41,290 nucleotides of DNA from contig JASJCP010000051.1 of assembly GCA_030065935.1 (NCBI GenBank), positions 1 through 41,290 on the forward strand. Direction: 5' to 3'. Of this stretch, positions 19,388 through 28,800 are shown one piece after another; the stretch's first letter is position 1; every line of letters begins with the position of its first letter. The translations under genes and the position numbers were made by a program. The notes beneath the pieces were generated by a model that worked only from the letters and a program-made list of their open reading frames with translations, did no database searches and had not been told where the DNA came from. The stretch is from Xenococcaceae cyanobacterium MO_167.B27. GTDB taxonomy: Bacteria > Cyanobacteriota > Cyanobacteriia > Cyanobacteriales > Xenococcaceae.

Positions 19388-19726
19388 GGGGCTGTAGCTC
19401 AGCAGGATAGAGCAAGTGCCTCCTGATTTTATCGGGCACCATGAAAGAAATTTCATGAGTGAATGTGGTCAAATTCAAGGAAGCCTAAGTCTGTTAAAGA
19501 TAGGGTAATCTTGAGCCAAGCTCCATTTGCTGTGGTGGAGAAGGTGCAGAGACTGGTTGTAAGGAGCAAACAGCAATAAAGACTGATTTTGAGCAGCACT
19601 TACAACATAACGGCCACCACCTAAAGACTAATAATATTAGTCCAAGGTGAAGGAATAGTCCAGAGAGTGAGGAAACTCACACCAATCTGAAGCACTAGGT
19701 CGCGCGTTCAAATCGCGCCAGTCCCG
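19388..19726 (+). tRNA. tRNA-Arg(CCU), split by a group I intron
   Basis: 5' exon 19388-19424 and 3' exon 19690-19726 join into a 74-nt tRNA. Acceptor GGGGCTG pairs with CAGTCCC, the D stem is GCTC/GAGC, the anticodon stem AGTGC/GCACT with loop CTCCTAA (anticodon CCT), and the T stem GCGCG/CGCGC with loop TTCAAAT. CCA is not encoded. The intron sits directly after the third anticodon base. CCU reads the rare AGG arginine codon. Confidence 0.9.
19425..19689 (+). ncRNA. Group I self-splicing intron in tRNA-Arg(CCU)
   Basis: 265 nt. The P1 helix pairs exon end CCT and intron GAT with ATCGGG, giving the U-G wobble at the 5' splice site. The intron ends in G at the 3' site. Conserved core blocks are visible: GGGTAATCTTGAGCCAAG (P4/P5 region, 19503-19520), AAGGTGCAGAGAC (P6/P7, 19541-19553) and AATAGTCC (P7 3' strand, 19654-19661), plus a GTGAG-GAAA-CTCAC hairpin near the end. 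These match the subgroup IC3 introns found in bacterial tRNA genes. No homing endonuclease is encoded. Confidence 0.88.
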
Positions 19727-19911
19727 TTTTCGTAAAATGTGAGTTCAACAAAGTCAGTAAGGGCTGCAACTATTGCTACTTTCAGTAGATCTAAAAGGTT
19801 ATGGTGGAGACTGGGTCTGTCTGCGCGCAAGTCGCACTTTTCATATTAAGTTGCTGGTGCGCTGACCTCTTTCGCGCGGATTGTTGAAGCCCTACACCCC
19901 ACACCCCCCGG

Positions 19912-20023
19912 GAGGAGACTTAATATATCTAGATATTGAACCCAAAAGAGGAGGACACGGGTGAGCGGGAGCACGGCTTACCGTAAGATGTCCGTATCGG
20001 TTTTGTAATGAAGTCTCCTTCGG
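19912..20023. repeat. Dispersed repeat, copy A (interrupted by hairpin)
   Basis: Its two halves (gaggagacttaatatatcta... and ...gaagtctccttcgg) match, in reverse orientation, the 66-bp sequence at 25534-25599. Between the halves this copy carries about 47 extra bases containing the hairpin 19953-19993. Confidence 0.8.
19953..19993. repeat. Dispersed hairpin element, copy 2
   Basis: 41-bp palindrome with outer arms GGACA/TGTCC and inner arms CGGGTGAGC/GGCTTACCG. Compare copy 1 at 4125-4166. Here it sits inside a longer repeat. Confidence 0.75.
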
Positions 20024-20068
20024 TGCCCTACACCCTACCTTCACCGATAAGTTTGTGATCTACTGACT

Positions 20069-21583
20069 TTATTTTGAAGCAATTGGCATTCTGCCATAAA
20101 GATAAGTGAGATACTTGAGATGTCCACTCAATCCTTCTGATAAAACATCTCCTCGATAACGCCATTCCCAGTTACCTTCTACAGTAGAAGGGGTGTTCAT
20201 TTTGGTATCACCACCATAGCCTAAGATGTCTTGTAGAGGGAAAATAGCAGTATTAGCTACTGAACCCATAGCGAGACGAATTAGACCCCAGTGGATACCT
20301 TCAGGACACAAACAACCTAAATAATCTATAACTTTAGCTTGGTCTTCAGGCGATCGCTCATAAAACCAACCCAAGGTAGTATTATTATCATGAGTCCCTG
20401 TATAAACTACACAGTTATGGTTGACATAGTTAAAAGGTAAAAAGGGATTAGCGCGGTCAGAATCAAAAGCAAAGTGGAGAATTTTCATTCCAGGGAAATC
20501 GAACTTATCTCGCAAGGCTTCTACTTCGGGAGTAATCACCCCTAAATCTTCCGCCACAATGGGTAATTCTCCTAAATCTTCTTTGAGTAGGGTAAAGAAA
20601 GCCTCTCCTGGCGCTTCAATCCATTTTCCTTTCATAGCGGTGGTTTCTCCTTCAGGGACAGCCCAAAATGACTCAAAACCCCGAAAGTGATCGATGCGAA
20701 TAACATCAACATATTCTAGGATGTCTTCAATTCTTTTGATCCACCATTTAAAATCAGTTTTTTCTAATTCTTCCCAGTCATATACAGGATTCCCCCATAA
20801 TTGACCTGTTGCACTGAAATAATCTGGGGGTACACCAGCCATCAATGCTGCTGCGCCAGTTTCTTCATCTAAACAGAAAATATCGGGATGAGACCAGACA
20901 TCTGCACTATCATGAGCCACATAGATCGGAATATCACCAAAAATCTTAATTCCTTTTTCGTTAGTGTATTTTTTTAAGTTTTGCCACTGACGGAAAAACT
21001 CGTATTGAGTAAATTTATGGAAAAATGTTTCATTTTCTAGCTTTGCTGCCCACTTTGCCATTGCTTCTGGCTTACGTGTAGCAATATCTTCATCCCATTG
21101 ATTCCAGCTTTGTCCTTGATGATGCTCCTTTAACGCCATGAACAAACCATAATCATCTATCCAATCAGCATGGCGATCGCAAAACTCTTGAAAAGATTGG
21201 AGTTGTTTGGGGGTCGCTTGGTTTTTAAAGCGATCGCAAGCTTTTTTGAGGAGTGGTATTTTAGTCCCGATAACCAGATCGTAATCAACCTTGTAGTCGA
21301 GATATTCTGGTAACTCAGCTACATCTTCGGGAGTTAATAACTCGTCTTCCAGTAACTTTTCTGGACTAATAAGTAAAGGATTGCCAGCTAAAGCAGAATA
21401 GCATAAGTAGGGAGAATTACCATAACCAGTAGGACCAAGAGGTAAAATTTGCCATACTTGCTGGTCAGCATTGGCAAGAAAGTCAATAAAATCATAAGCA
21501 CCAGTCCCTAAATCACCAATACCAAAAGGACTAGGTAGAGAAGTGGGATGGAGTAAAATACCGCTAACTCTGGAGTCAAACAT
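20069..21583 (-). CDS. malQ: 4-alpha-glucanotransferase (amylomaltase), GH77
   Basis: A 504-aa protein of full GH77 length. The catalytic residues are visible: nucleophile D298 in RIDHFRGF, acid/base E345 in VAEDLG, and D399 in GTHDNNTT; the N-terminal LHPTSLPSPFGIGDLG and GYGNSPY motifs are also present. The enzyme transfers alpha-1,4-glucan segments between maltooligosaccharides in the cytosol and works in glycogen turnover. AAGGAAGAG lies about 7 nt before ATG 21583. It is divergent from the permease gene and converges with the tRNA gene. Confidence 0.95.
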   Translation of the reverse strand: MFDSRVSGILLHPTSLPSPFGIGDLGTGAYDFIDFLANADQQVWQILPLGPTGYGNSPYLCYSALAGNPLLISPEKLLEDELLTPEDVAELPEYLDYKVDYDLVIGTKIPLLKKACDRFKNQATPKQLQSFQEFCDRHADWIDDYGLFMALKEHHQGQSWNQWDEDIATRKPEAMAKWAAKLENETFFHKFTQYEFFRQWQNLKKYTNEKGIKIFGDIPIYVAHDSADVWSHPDIFCLDEETGAAALMAGVPPDYFSATGQLWGNPVYDWEELEKTDFKWWIKRIEDILEYVDVIRIDHFRGFESFWAVPEGETTAMKGKWIEAPGEAFFTLLKEDLGELPIVAEDLGVITPEVEALRDKFDFPGMKILHFAFDSDRANPFLPFNYVNHNCVVYTGTHDNNTTLGWFYERSPEDQAKVIDYLGCLCPEGIHWGLIRLAMGSVANTAIFPLQDILGYGGDTKMNTPSTVEGNWEWRYRGDVLSEGLSGHLKYLTYLYGRMPIASK

Positions 21584-21763
21584 TAATTTCTCTTCCTTGG
21601 GATAAAATTGTTTGCAATATCCAAGCTAAAAGCTCATAGCTAAAAGCTCGTAGCTTTAAATGAAAAGTTTACTTTTGGGCATAGGTCTAATGTATCTAGA
21701 TCCCGTCAAAGATTTTATATTTAATATTTAGTCATATTTAGTGCTATCTGTAACTAATAAGAT

Positions 21764-24700
21764 ATGGATCTTCAACTGGTTTTTAACGGCATTGCCATCG
21801 GTAGTATCTTAGCTCTAGCAGCGATCGGTTTAACCTTAACTTACGGTATTTTGCGCCTTTCCAATTTTGCCCACGGGGATTTTATGACTTTAGGTGCTTA
21901 TCTAACTTGGTTAGCCAATATCAACGGCGTAAATATCTGGTTAGCAATGATTTTAGGGGCTGCTGGCACGATAATAGGAATGCTAATTGCAGAATTGCTC
22001 CTCTGGAAACCCATGCGCGATCGCCGTGCTAATTCTACAACCCTAATTATTATCTCTATTGGGTTAGCCTTATTTCTCCGTAGTGCTATTTTATTCATCT
22101 GGGGTGGTAGTGTGCGACTCGTTTAGAACAAAAGTACTGTAAAGTACGTAGTTCTAGCCTGGATTAAGGAGACATATGTTAAGGAAAGTTAAGAAATTAA
22201 CAATTTTTAACAAGTCAAATTGAACCATGATAACTAAATACTCTATGAAGGTGAGAAAGCCTGTAATAAGGTAGCTAAATATTAATAAAAGTGTAAATCT
22301 TCAAGTCCTTCTCTCTCGGTGTTGGGAGTAAAAGCGTAACCCCTACTGTAGCGACTGGTCATCAATCGGTAAAGCGGGGTTAAACGGGGCAATATCTGTA
22401 AAGGTTGTTTCGGATATCCCCTAGCAAGAATTCCAAGGATAGGGCGCAACGCTCAAAGCACCTCACCGCCGTAATCCAGAAGTAGCTAAATCAACCCTGA
22501 TAAGCTACAGCCAAAAGGCAATACCGCGCAAGATTGTTATTTACGTACTACCGTAAATAACCAACACCAATCGCGGTCGGTGGATGGGTAATAGTCTTAA
22601 TCATCGTAATTAGTAAATAGCTAAATCAACCCTGTCAAGCTATAGCCAAAATGGCAATACTGCATATGATTGTTATCTAATCTATAAGTAGATAACCAGC
22701 ACTAATCGCAGTCGGTGAACAGACGCATCCTAAAGATTCATATCAACAGAGTATTTGGAACGAGGAAAACCTCTAATAACTCTCTGGAATGGTCGAATAA
22801 TCCAGAGTAATCAACCAAGATGCAACCTCTCTAGAAATGGAGGTTATTAGAGGAAAAGGATTGGGTAAAAAGCTAACGCCTTAACTCGAATTAACGAGTA
22901 TTGCTTTTCTGAAACAAAGGAAAAGAAGGGTAATTCCAAGGATATACGGGGCGTACAAGCTTTTGAGGAGACCTCAAAAGACAGCCCCTCGCCGACGTAC
23001 CCACTGTTTTCAGGATAGTAGTGATTAAGTAGCATTGAATATGTCTAAGACAGATTTAAAAACGGGGCTTATAAAGGGGCGAACTAAATTCGCCCCACAG
23101 CCCCTCCTAAATACTGTGGAATGGAACACAATCAACTGGCGTAAAATCCAAAAAGCTGTGTTCAAGATGCAAAAGAGAATCTACCGAGCCTATGCCAGTG
23201 GTGATGTTAAGAAAGGAAGAAGGCTACAAAAAACCCTCATCAATTCTTATTACAACCGTTTGTTAGCTGTCAGAAAGGTCAGTCAGGATAACCAAGGCAA
23301 GAAGACTGCTGGCGTGGACAAGGTTAAATCCCTTACACCCAAACAACGTCTTCAACTCGCAAACAATTTAAAAATAGGGGATAAATCTCAACCCATCAGA
23401 AGGGTATGGATTCCCAAACCTGGAAGAAAAGAAGAGCGACCCCTGGGTATTCCTGTAATGCGCGATAGGGCAGTACAAGCATTAGTCAAAGCTGCCCTAG
23501 AACCCGAATGGGAGGCACTCTTTGAGGATAACTCCTACGGATTCCGACCAGGAAAGAGCGCACACGATGCTATTGGAGCAATATTTAACCATATCAAGTC
23601 TAAACCAAAATTTGTACTTGATGCCGACATTAGTAAGTGTTTTGACCGCATTAACCATCAAAAACTTTTAGCCAAGTTAAACACTTTTCCTAAAATAAGG
23701 AAACAAATCCGAGCCTGGCTAAAAGCGGATATCTGCGACTTTACCAAACATGAAAGAACTCCAAACCAACAAGGCACACCCCAGGGAGGTGTTATTTCCC
23801 CGCTATTAAGTAACATAGCCTTACACGGAATGGAGAACAGAATAAAACAAGTCAAAGGCGCATCACTTATTCGATATGCTGACGATTTTGTAATCTTCCA
23901 TGAAAACTTGGAAGTATTAAAGCAGTGTCAAAAGATAATCTGTGAATGGTTAACCCAATTTGACTTGGAATTAAAGTCAAGTAAAACTAGGATGGTGCAT
24001 ACCTTAAATGAATTGGATGATAATAAACCAGGTTTTGATTTCCTAGGCTTTAATATCAGACAGTACGAAGTAGGGAAACATCAGTCTGGGAAAAACACCA
24101 AAGGTAAATTACTTGGTTTTAAAACCATCATTAAGCCATCTGATGATAGTGTCAAAAAACACTACAACAAATTATCAGAAACAATCAATCGGTTTAATGC
24201 AGCACCTCAAACAAAGCTCATTAAAGAGTTAAACCCCATCATTAGGGGTTGGTGCAATTATTTTAAAACTGTGTGTAGTAAAGAAATCTTTTCTAAGTTA
24301 GATAATTTAACATATCTAAGAATACGCAGATGGGCTGACAGAAGACATCCTAATAAAGGTAAATATTGGGTATCTGATAAATATTGGAAAACGGTAGGAA
24401 AAGATAACTGGGTATTCGCTACTCAGTATAAAGGGAATAACCACGAACTGATAAAACATCAACAAACAGCCATTCAACGCCATGTCAAAGTAAAAGGTAA
24501 TAAATCACCTTTTGATGGAGATACACTTTACTGGGGTAAAAGGATGTCCAAACATCCAGAAATCAAAAACTCAGTATCCAAACTACTTAAAAAACAGGAT
24601 GGAAAGTGTAATTGGTGTAAACTTCCTTTCAGTGAAGGAGACATAATAGAAATCGACCATGTTACCCCCAGGGCTGCTGGTGGTAATAGTAAAAAAGATA

Positions 24701-25483
24701 ACACACAACTCCTTCACAGGCATTGCCACGACATCAAAACCAAAAGTGACCTACGGGTTATAAAGCGATATAAAGCTGAAAAGGAATGGTCAAAAATTCA
24801 ATTTCAGTTTAACAATTTGAACTGGGGTTGGGTGGATGATATGCCAACCTTACTCAACGGTTTGGGTATTCATAAAGAACCTGATAGCAGAGGAGCGCAG
24901 TGAGGTGAAAGTCTCATGCTGCGTTCTGAAGACGAGTCGTCTCGGTGACGAGATGGCTTAGTTTAACAATCAATCTTATGACCTTCCTGTGGTACAAGCG
25001 ATTCAAGTAGGAGATTTAAGAATTGCTTATTATCGAGTAGTGGGAATTGTTTTAGCGGTAATTGCCATCACTGCGCTACATTTTCTCTTACAAAAAACCA
25101 AAGTGGGTAAAGCTATGCGAGCCGTAGCAGATAATATAGACCTAGCTAGAGTATCAGGGATTAATGTAGAACGAGTTGTACTGTGGACTTGGATTATTAC
25201 AGGAATTTTAACCGCCCTAGCAGGGGGAATTTATGGCTTAATTACCGCAGTAAGACCTAATATGGGTTGGTTTCTGATTTTACCCATGTTTGCATCAGTA
25301 ATTTTAGGAGGAATTGGTAATGTTTATGGTGCGATCGCTGGAGCGTTAATTATTGGTGTCGCCCAAGAGTTGAGTACTAGTATTCCGTTTTTGGGTTCAG
25401 AATATAAGTTGGGAGTAGCTTTATTTATTATGGTGTTGATTCTGTTTATCCGTCCTCAAGGCTTGTTTAAAGGTACTTCTTAA
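21764..25483 (+). CDS. livH: LivH/NatD-type amino-acid ABC permease, split by a group II intron
   Basis: Two exons, 21764-22111 (116 codons) and 24968-25483 (171 codons plus stop), join exactly in frame into a 287-aa protein with the junction FIWGGS/NQSYDLPVVQAI, the sequence expected in this family at that place. The N-terminus (LVFNGIAIGSILALAAIGLTLTYGILRLSNFAHGDF) is the LivH hallmark; AVADNIDLARVSGINVERV and ASVILGGIGNVYGAIAGAL are the conserved cytoplasmic and membrane motifs. LivH-type proteins form the channel of high-affinity branched-chain or neutral amino-acid importers with LivM, ATPases and a binding protein; those partners are not in the window. Without splicing, translation ends three codons into the intron, so the transporter depends on intron removal. 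Confidence 0.85.
22483..22717 (+). repeat. Duplicated EBS1-bearing segment inside the group II intron
   Basis: 22483-22583 and 22618-22717 are about 100-nt direct copies (tagctaaatcaaccctg... to ...gtcggtg), roughly three-quarters identical. Each contains a hairpin at the same place. In copy 1 (22536-22561) the loop region holds the EBS1 that matches the exon. In copy 2 (GTTATCTA/TAGATAAC, 22672-22696) the loop reads ATCTATAAG and does not match the exon. Confidence 0.8.
23041..24903 (+). CDS. ltrA: Group II intron reverse transcriptase/maturase with HNH endonuclease
   Basis: 620 aa from ATG 23041; a TTG two codons upstream is less likely. The reverse transcriptase blocks are intact: KPGRKEERPLGIPVMRDRAVQ, SYGFRPGKSAHDAI, DADISKCFDRI, QGTPQGGVISPLL and RYADDFV (the catalytic YADD near residue 279), followed by the thumb/maturase X domain (GFDFLGFNIRQY, LIKELNPIIRGWCNYF). 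The C-terminal HNH domain has CNWC (about 523-526), EIDHVTPRAAGG and HRHCHD. Such proteins help the intron RNA splice, cut the bottom strand of the target DNA and copy the intron in. No frameshift is seen, so mobility is possible. Confidence 0.95.
   Translation: MSKTDLKTGLIKGRTKFAPQPLLNTVEWNTINWRKIQKAVFKMQKRIYRAYASGDVKKGRRLQKTLINSYYNRLLAVRKVSQDNQGKKTAGVDKVKSLTPKQRLQLANNLKIGDKSQPIRRVWIPKPGRKEERPLGIPVMRDRAVQALVKAALEPEWEALFEDNSYGFRPGKSAHDAIGAIFNHIKSKPKFVLDADISKCFDRINHQKLLAKLNTFPKIRKQIRAWLKADICDFTKHERTPNQQGTPQGGVISPLLSNIALHGMENRIKQVKGASLIRYADDFVIFHENLEVLKQCQKIICEWLTQFDLELKSSKTRMVHTLNELDDNKPGFDFLGFNIRQYEVGKHQSGKNTKGKLLGFKTIIKPSDDSVKKHYNKLSETINRFNAAPQTKLIKELNPIIRGWCNYFKTVCSKEIFSKLDNLTYLRIRRWADRRHPNKGKYWVSDKYWKTVGKDNWVFATQYKGNNHELIKHQQTAIQRHVKVKGNKSPFDGDTLYWGKRMSKHPEIKNSVSKLLKKQDGKCNWCKLPFSEGDIIEIDHVTPRAAGGNSKKDNTQLLHRHCHDIKTKSDLRVIKRYKAEKEWSKIQFQFNNLNWGWVDDMPTLLNGLGIHKEPDSRGAQ
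24893..24967 (+). ncRNA. Group II intron domains V and VI
   Basis: Domain V (24893-24926) is a hairpin GAGCGCAG/CTGCGTTC with an AGC triad and a GAAA tetraloop. Domain VI (about 24930-24967, stem CGAG/CTCG) leads to the 3' splice site TTTAAC. Confidence 0.85.
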
Positions 25484-25533
25484 AAGTTTTGCTTCTGCTA
25501 AGAAAGTATCTCTAAGTAGATCAACAATAGCTC

Positions 25534-25599
25534 CCGAAGGAGACTTCACAACAAAATCGATCTATTTGGGTTCTTTACCTAGATATATTAAGTCTCCTC
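25534..25599. repeat. Dispersed repeat, copy B (uninterrupted)
   Basis: 66 bp, the reverse complement of the two halves of 19912-20023 without the hairpin. Its own ends are near-palindromic (ccgaaggagactt and aagtctcctc). Confidence 0.8.
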
Positions 25600-25618
25600 A
25601 GTATAAGAAACGTTAGTT

Positions 25619-25741
25619 AATCAAAACTTTGAAACGATCAATTCGATTGAAGAAATCTTAATAAAGCGTTGTAATACTCTTAATAATATTAAGAAAAAAA
25701 TTAAAGATTTAACTAACTATCATTGGTTGACTAGCTCCTAG
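25619..25741 (+). pseudogene. IS630-family transposase C-terminal remnant
   Basis: The plus strand reads NQNFETINSIEEILIKRC...KIKDLTNYHWLTSS then stop. This resembles the last 40 residues of cyanobacterial IS630 transposases (SI-E-L-E-I--RC--L-----I--LT-FHW). The catalytic domain is absent. Confidence 0.5.
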
Positions 25742-25799
25742 TTTCAAAGTGGGTTGTGTTAATCAGATTTAGTATAATTGGAATTGGATCACAGTCATT

Positions 25800-25830
25800 G
25801 AGCCTCAAAGCCTAGATAGTCTGGAGTTGA
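25800..25830 (+). promoter_or_regulatory. Leader motif, copy 2
   Basis: GAGCCTCAAAG-CCTAGATA-GTCTGGAGTT, 63 nt before the surface-protein start. A following CAACTC (25852-25857) can pair with GAGTTG (25824-25829), so a hairpin in the 5' UTR is possible. An AAGGA lies about 13 nt before the ATG. Confidence 0.4.
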
Positions 25831-25892
25831 AGAGATTAAAAGCAGAAAGTCCAACTCAGGTTTATCTAGCTTGTAAGGAAGTGATTTAAATT

Positions 25893-28800
25893 ATGAGCAT
25901 ACTAACTTGGACAAATCTTAATAGTGGTTTTTGGGATGATAGTAATAACTGGTTAGATGGTATTGTTCCTCAAAATAACCCCGAAGATGATGTATTGATT
26001 GATGTGGTTGGAGAAATTAACACAACTCATAATCGGGGAGATACAGTAGTTAGAAACTTTACTAGTGCAGAAAAATTTAATCTAAGAGAAGGTAGTTTAA
26101 CGGTTGAAAATGCCACCTTAAATGATACCTTTACTCTCGGCAGTTCTAATTATGCTTCTGATAAGCCCCATTTCATTGTTAATGGTGTAGCGGAGCTTAA
26201 TGGCAATAGTTATCTCTGGGATGGCACATTAACAGGGATATTCGATAATGATGGCTTGTTGACTATTGAAGACAGTGTTGTTGAATTTCGGGATGCTACA
26301 TTAAATAACCACAACACAATTATTCAAAAAAATCTAAGTTTAGTTTATCTCTACAGTTCGGAGATTAATAATTTAGCTGACTCTGTTTATGAGATCAAAG
26401 GTGGTTCACTTTTGACTCGTGTTCCCAATGAAAATAGTATTTTTAGTTTATCTAATAGCACATTAGAGAAAAGCACAACCGATACAGGGACTATTGATGT
26501 TCAAGTAAATAGCAATAATGGAAAGATTTTAGTCAAAAATGGCACTCTCAAATTTACTGAAGGAGGAGAGATATTTGATAGTGAAATTATTATCGATCGC
26601 GATGGAATAATAGTTTTAGGAGAAGATTCAGGAGATCATGGCGATCGCACTTACCGTCTCAATAATACTACTATCAGTGGTAATGGTGTATTAGAAATTG
26701 GTAGCCAACTCTATGCAGAAGATACCGTTACTTTTGGCGATCGCACTACTCTGTTAACTTTTGGTACTTTACAAGGGGATACATTTATTAATCCTGCTAC
26801 GGGTAGATTTAGCATTGAAGGTTTAGCTAGTGATACCACCAGAGAATTAGAAGCAAATCTAGTTAACCTGGGAACAATTGAGCATAAAGCCCCAGGATTA
26901 TTCTTTAAGAGTGGAACTCTTACCAATGAAGGACTTTATAAGCTTCATGGTTCAACTTACGGTTTACCACAAGCTCTAGAAGGAGGATTGGCTGATGATT
27001 TAATTATCTATGATGTAACCATTGATGCAGGCTATTCCGCCGATCTCGATGGACATCTAAGTACCAATAATTTTTATGGTGATAGGTTGATCAACACAGG
27101 TACTATCAGAAACATTCAAGGTTATGGAGACTATAGTGAAATTGCTGTTTCTGTTGAGGATAATAACGGCATTATTGAAGCAGCATACGGAACTTTAGCA
27201 CTCAGTGGTGATAATAGCACCTATCAAGAAACTGAATTTATCACTACCAACTATTTTGATGATGAGGGTAACTCTCAACCAAGCATAATTAGATTCAATG
27301 GAGGCAGTCATCTTTTTAGAGATAATGTTAGTTTTGAGAATAATCTAGGCAATATTCAATTTGGCGGTTCGGGTACAAAAATAGAAGTAGAAAATACTCT
27401 AGATTTTTATAACGAAATAATTTGGGGAGAACTTGTAGGTTTTAGTTTTTTGCGTGGTACTGATACTGACAGTAAGATTGTTAATCATGGTACTTTTAGG
27501 ATAGCTACAGGACAAGCAATTCCCCCAGAGTTAACAGGTGGTATTCCCGTTTTTCTTGATGAATATTATGAACATACTGTAGAACTAAAATTAGTTAATG
27601 AAGTTGGTGCAACTATAGAGCATTCACGGGGCTATATTTATCTTGAATTAACTGAAAGTGGCAAAATTGATAATCACGGTACGTATAATTTTTTAGTAGA
27701 AGATGGTGCTGAGATAAAGGTTATTTTCAACGATCAAACCTATCACTTGGATAGTAATTTAGGTGGGAGTCGGGTTCTTGGGGATGGTGAAATAAATAAC
27801 TGGAGTACGGGGTTATTTACCAAGACAGGTAGTAAAGCGGGAAATATTGAAACTGTTTTTAATAACTATGGTACTGTAGATGTTAAAACTGGTGATTTGA
27901 GATTTTATGGGGGTGGCAAAAATGAAAATGGCACATATTTAATATCAGAAAATACTCAGTTAAATTTTACCGATAATAGGTTTGAATTTACCAACACCGA
28001 AATTGTTAATAATGGGAGATTGAATTTTCATTGGGGACATTATGTCATTAACGACCAGCTATTTTTAAGAGGGGAAATCCTCTGGAGAGATGATGCTTTT
28101 GGTACGCAGTTTTCTGGGGAAGGTACCGTTATTAATCAAGGAAATTTAACTCTTGACGAGAATGGAGTCCGATATGAAATTGGTGTCAAAGAATTTATCA
28201 ATGAAAATAATTTATTGATTGCAGGTGGTAGAGTTTATCTTAGTAATCAGCTTACCAATATTGAAGAAGCAACTATTACCCTTGGCGATGGTAATCCCAC
28301 AATTACTGAGTTGAATCCTCAAACGGAAAATAAATTAGTTAATCAAGGGGTTTTACAAACAACTGATGGCAGTCGTTCCACTTTGGAAGTATTTTTAGAA
28401 AATAATGGTTTATTAGATATTCAATCGGGAAAACTTGCTCTTTCGGGAGGAAGTTTCAACACCAACAGTCAGATCCAAATTGCTTCTGGTGCAACCCTTG
28501 AGATAACTGGAGAGAAAGGCTTTCTTGATGGCGATACTAATAAATTTCAAGCCACAACTTTTGATAATAAGGGCTTGATTCTAATCGGTCGAGGAACTTA
28601 CTCTGATGCTATTGCCTTAGAAGCCTTAGATGACTTGATGATATCTGGAGAAACAACTTGGGAAGGGGGAACTATAGCTGGTATTGGTTCAGTTACTAAT
28701 ACAGGTACATTTACTATTAATGGCTTAACCTATCTAGAAAGTACTCTCAATAATTCTAATTCTATGGTGATGGAAGGAGGGACTTTATGGTTTAAAGGGG

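Larger units (their letters stand above)
19727..20068. other. Non-coding region with composite repeats
   Basis: No gene. It holds short tandem-like motifs (cctacacccc at 19891, cctacaccct at 20028) and the composite repeat 19912-20023 that contains a hairpin element. Confidence 0.55.
22112..24967 (+). mobile_element. Group II intron with RT-HNH protein
   Basis: 2856 nt, from GTGCGACT (group II 5' consensus GUGYG) to TTTAAC. It carries about 930 nt of RNA domains, the intron-encoded protein 23041-24903, then domain V and domain VI. The exon end GGTAGT (22106-22111, IBS1) pairs perfectly with ACTACC (22547-22552, EBS1), which sits in the loop region of a 10-bp hairpin. GGGGT just upstream (22101-22105) could be IBS2, with ACCCC at 22339-22343 as a tentative EBS2. 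The intron is in the sense orientation of the host gene. Confidence 0.9.
25484..25892. other. Non-coding region with repeat, IS remnant and leader motif
   Basis: Holds the 66-bp repeat copy B, the tail of an IS630-type transposase and the leader motif; see the separate entries. Nothing else is recognised. Confidence 0.6.

Noticed and set aside
19741-19830. Second tRNA gene after tRNA-Arg
   Set aside because: The stretch gggctgcaactattgct has no cloverleaf partner for the acceptor or T arm.
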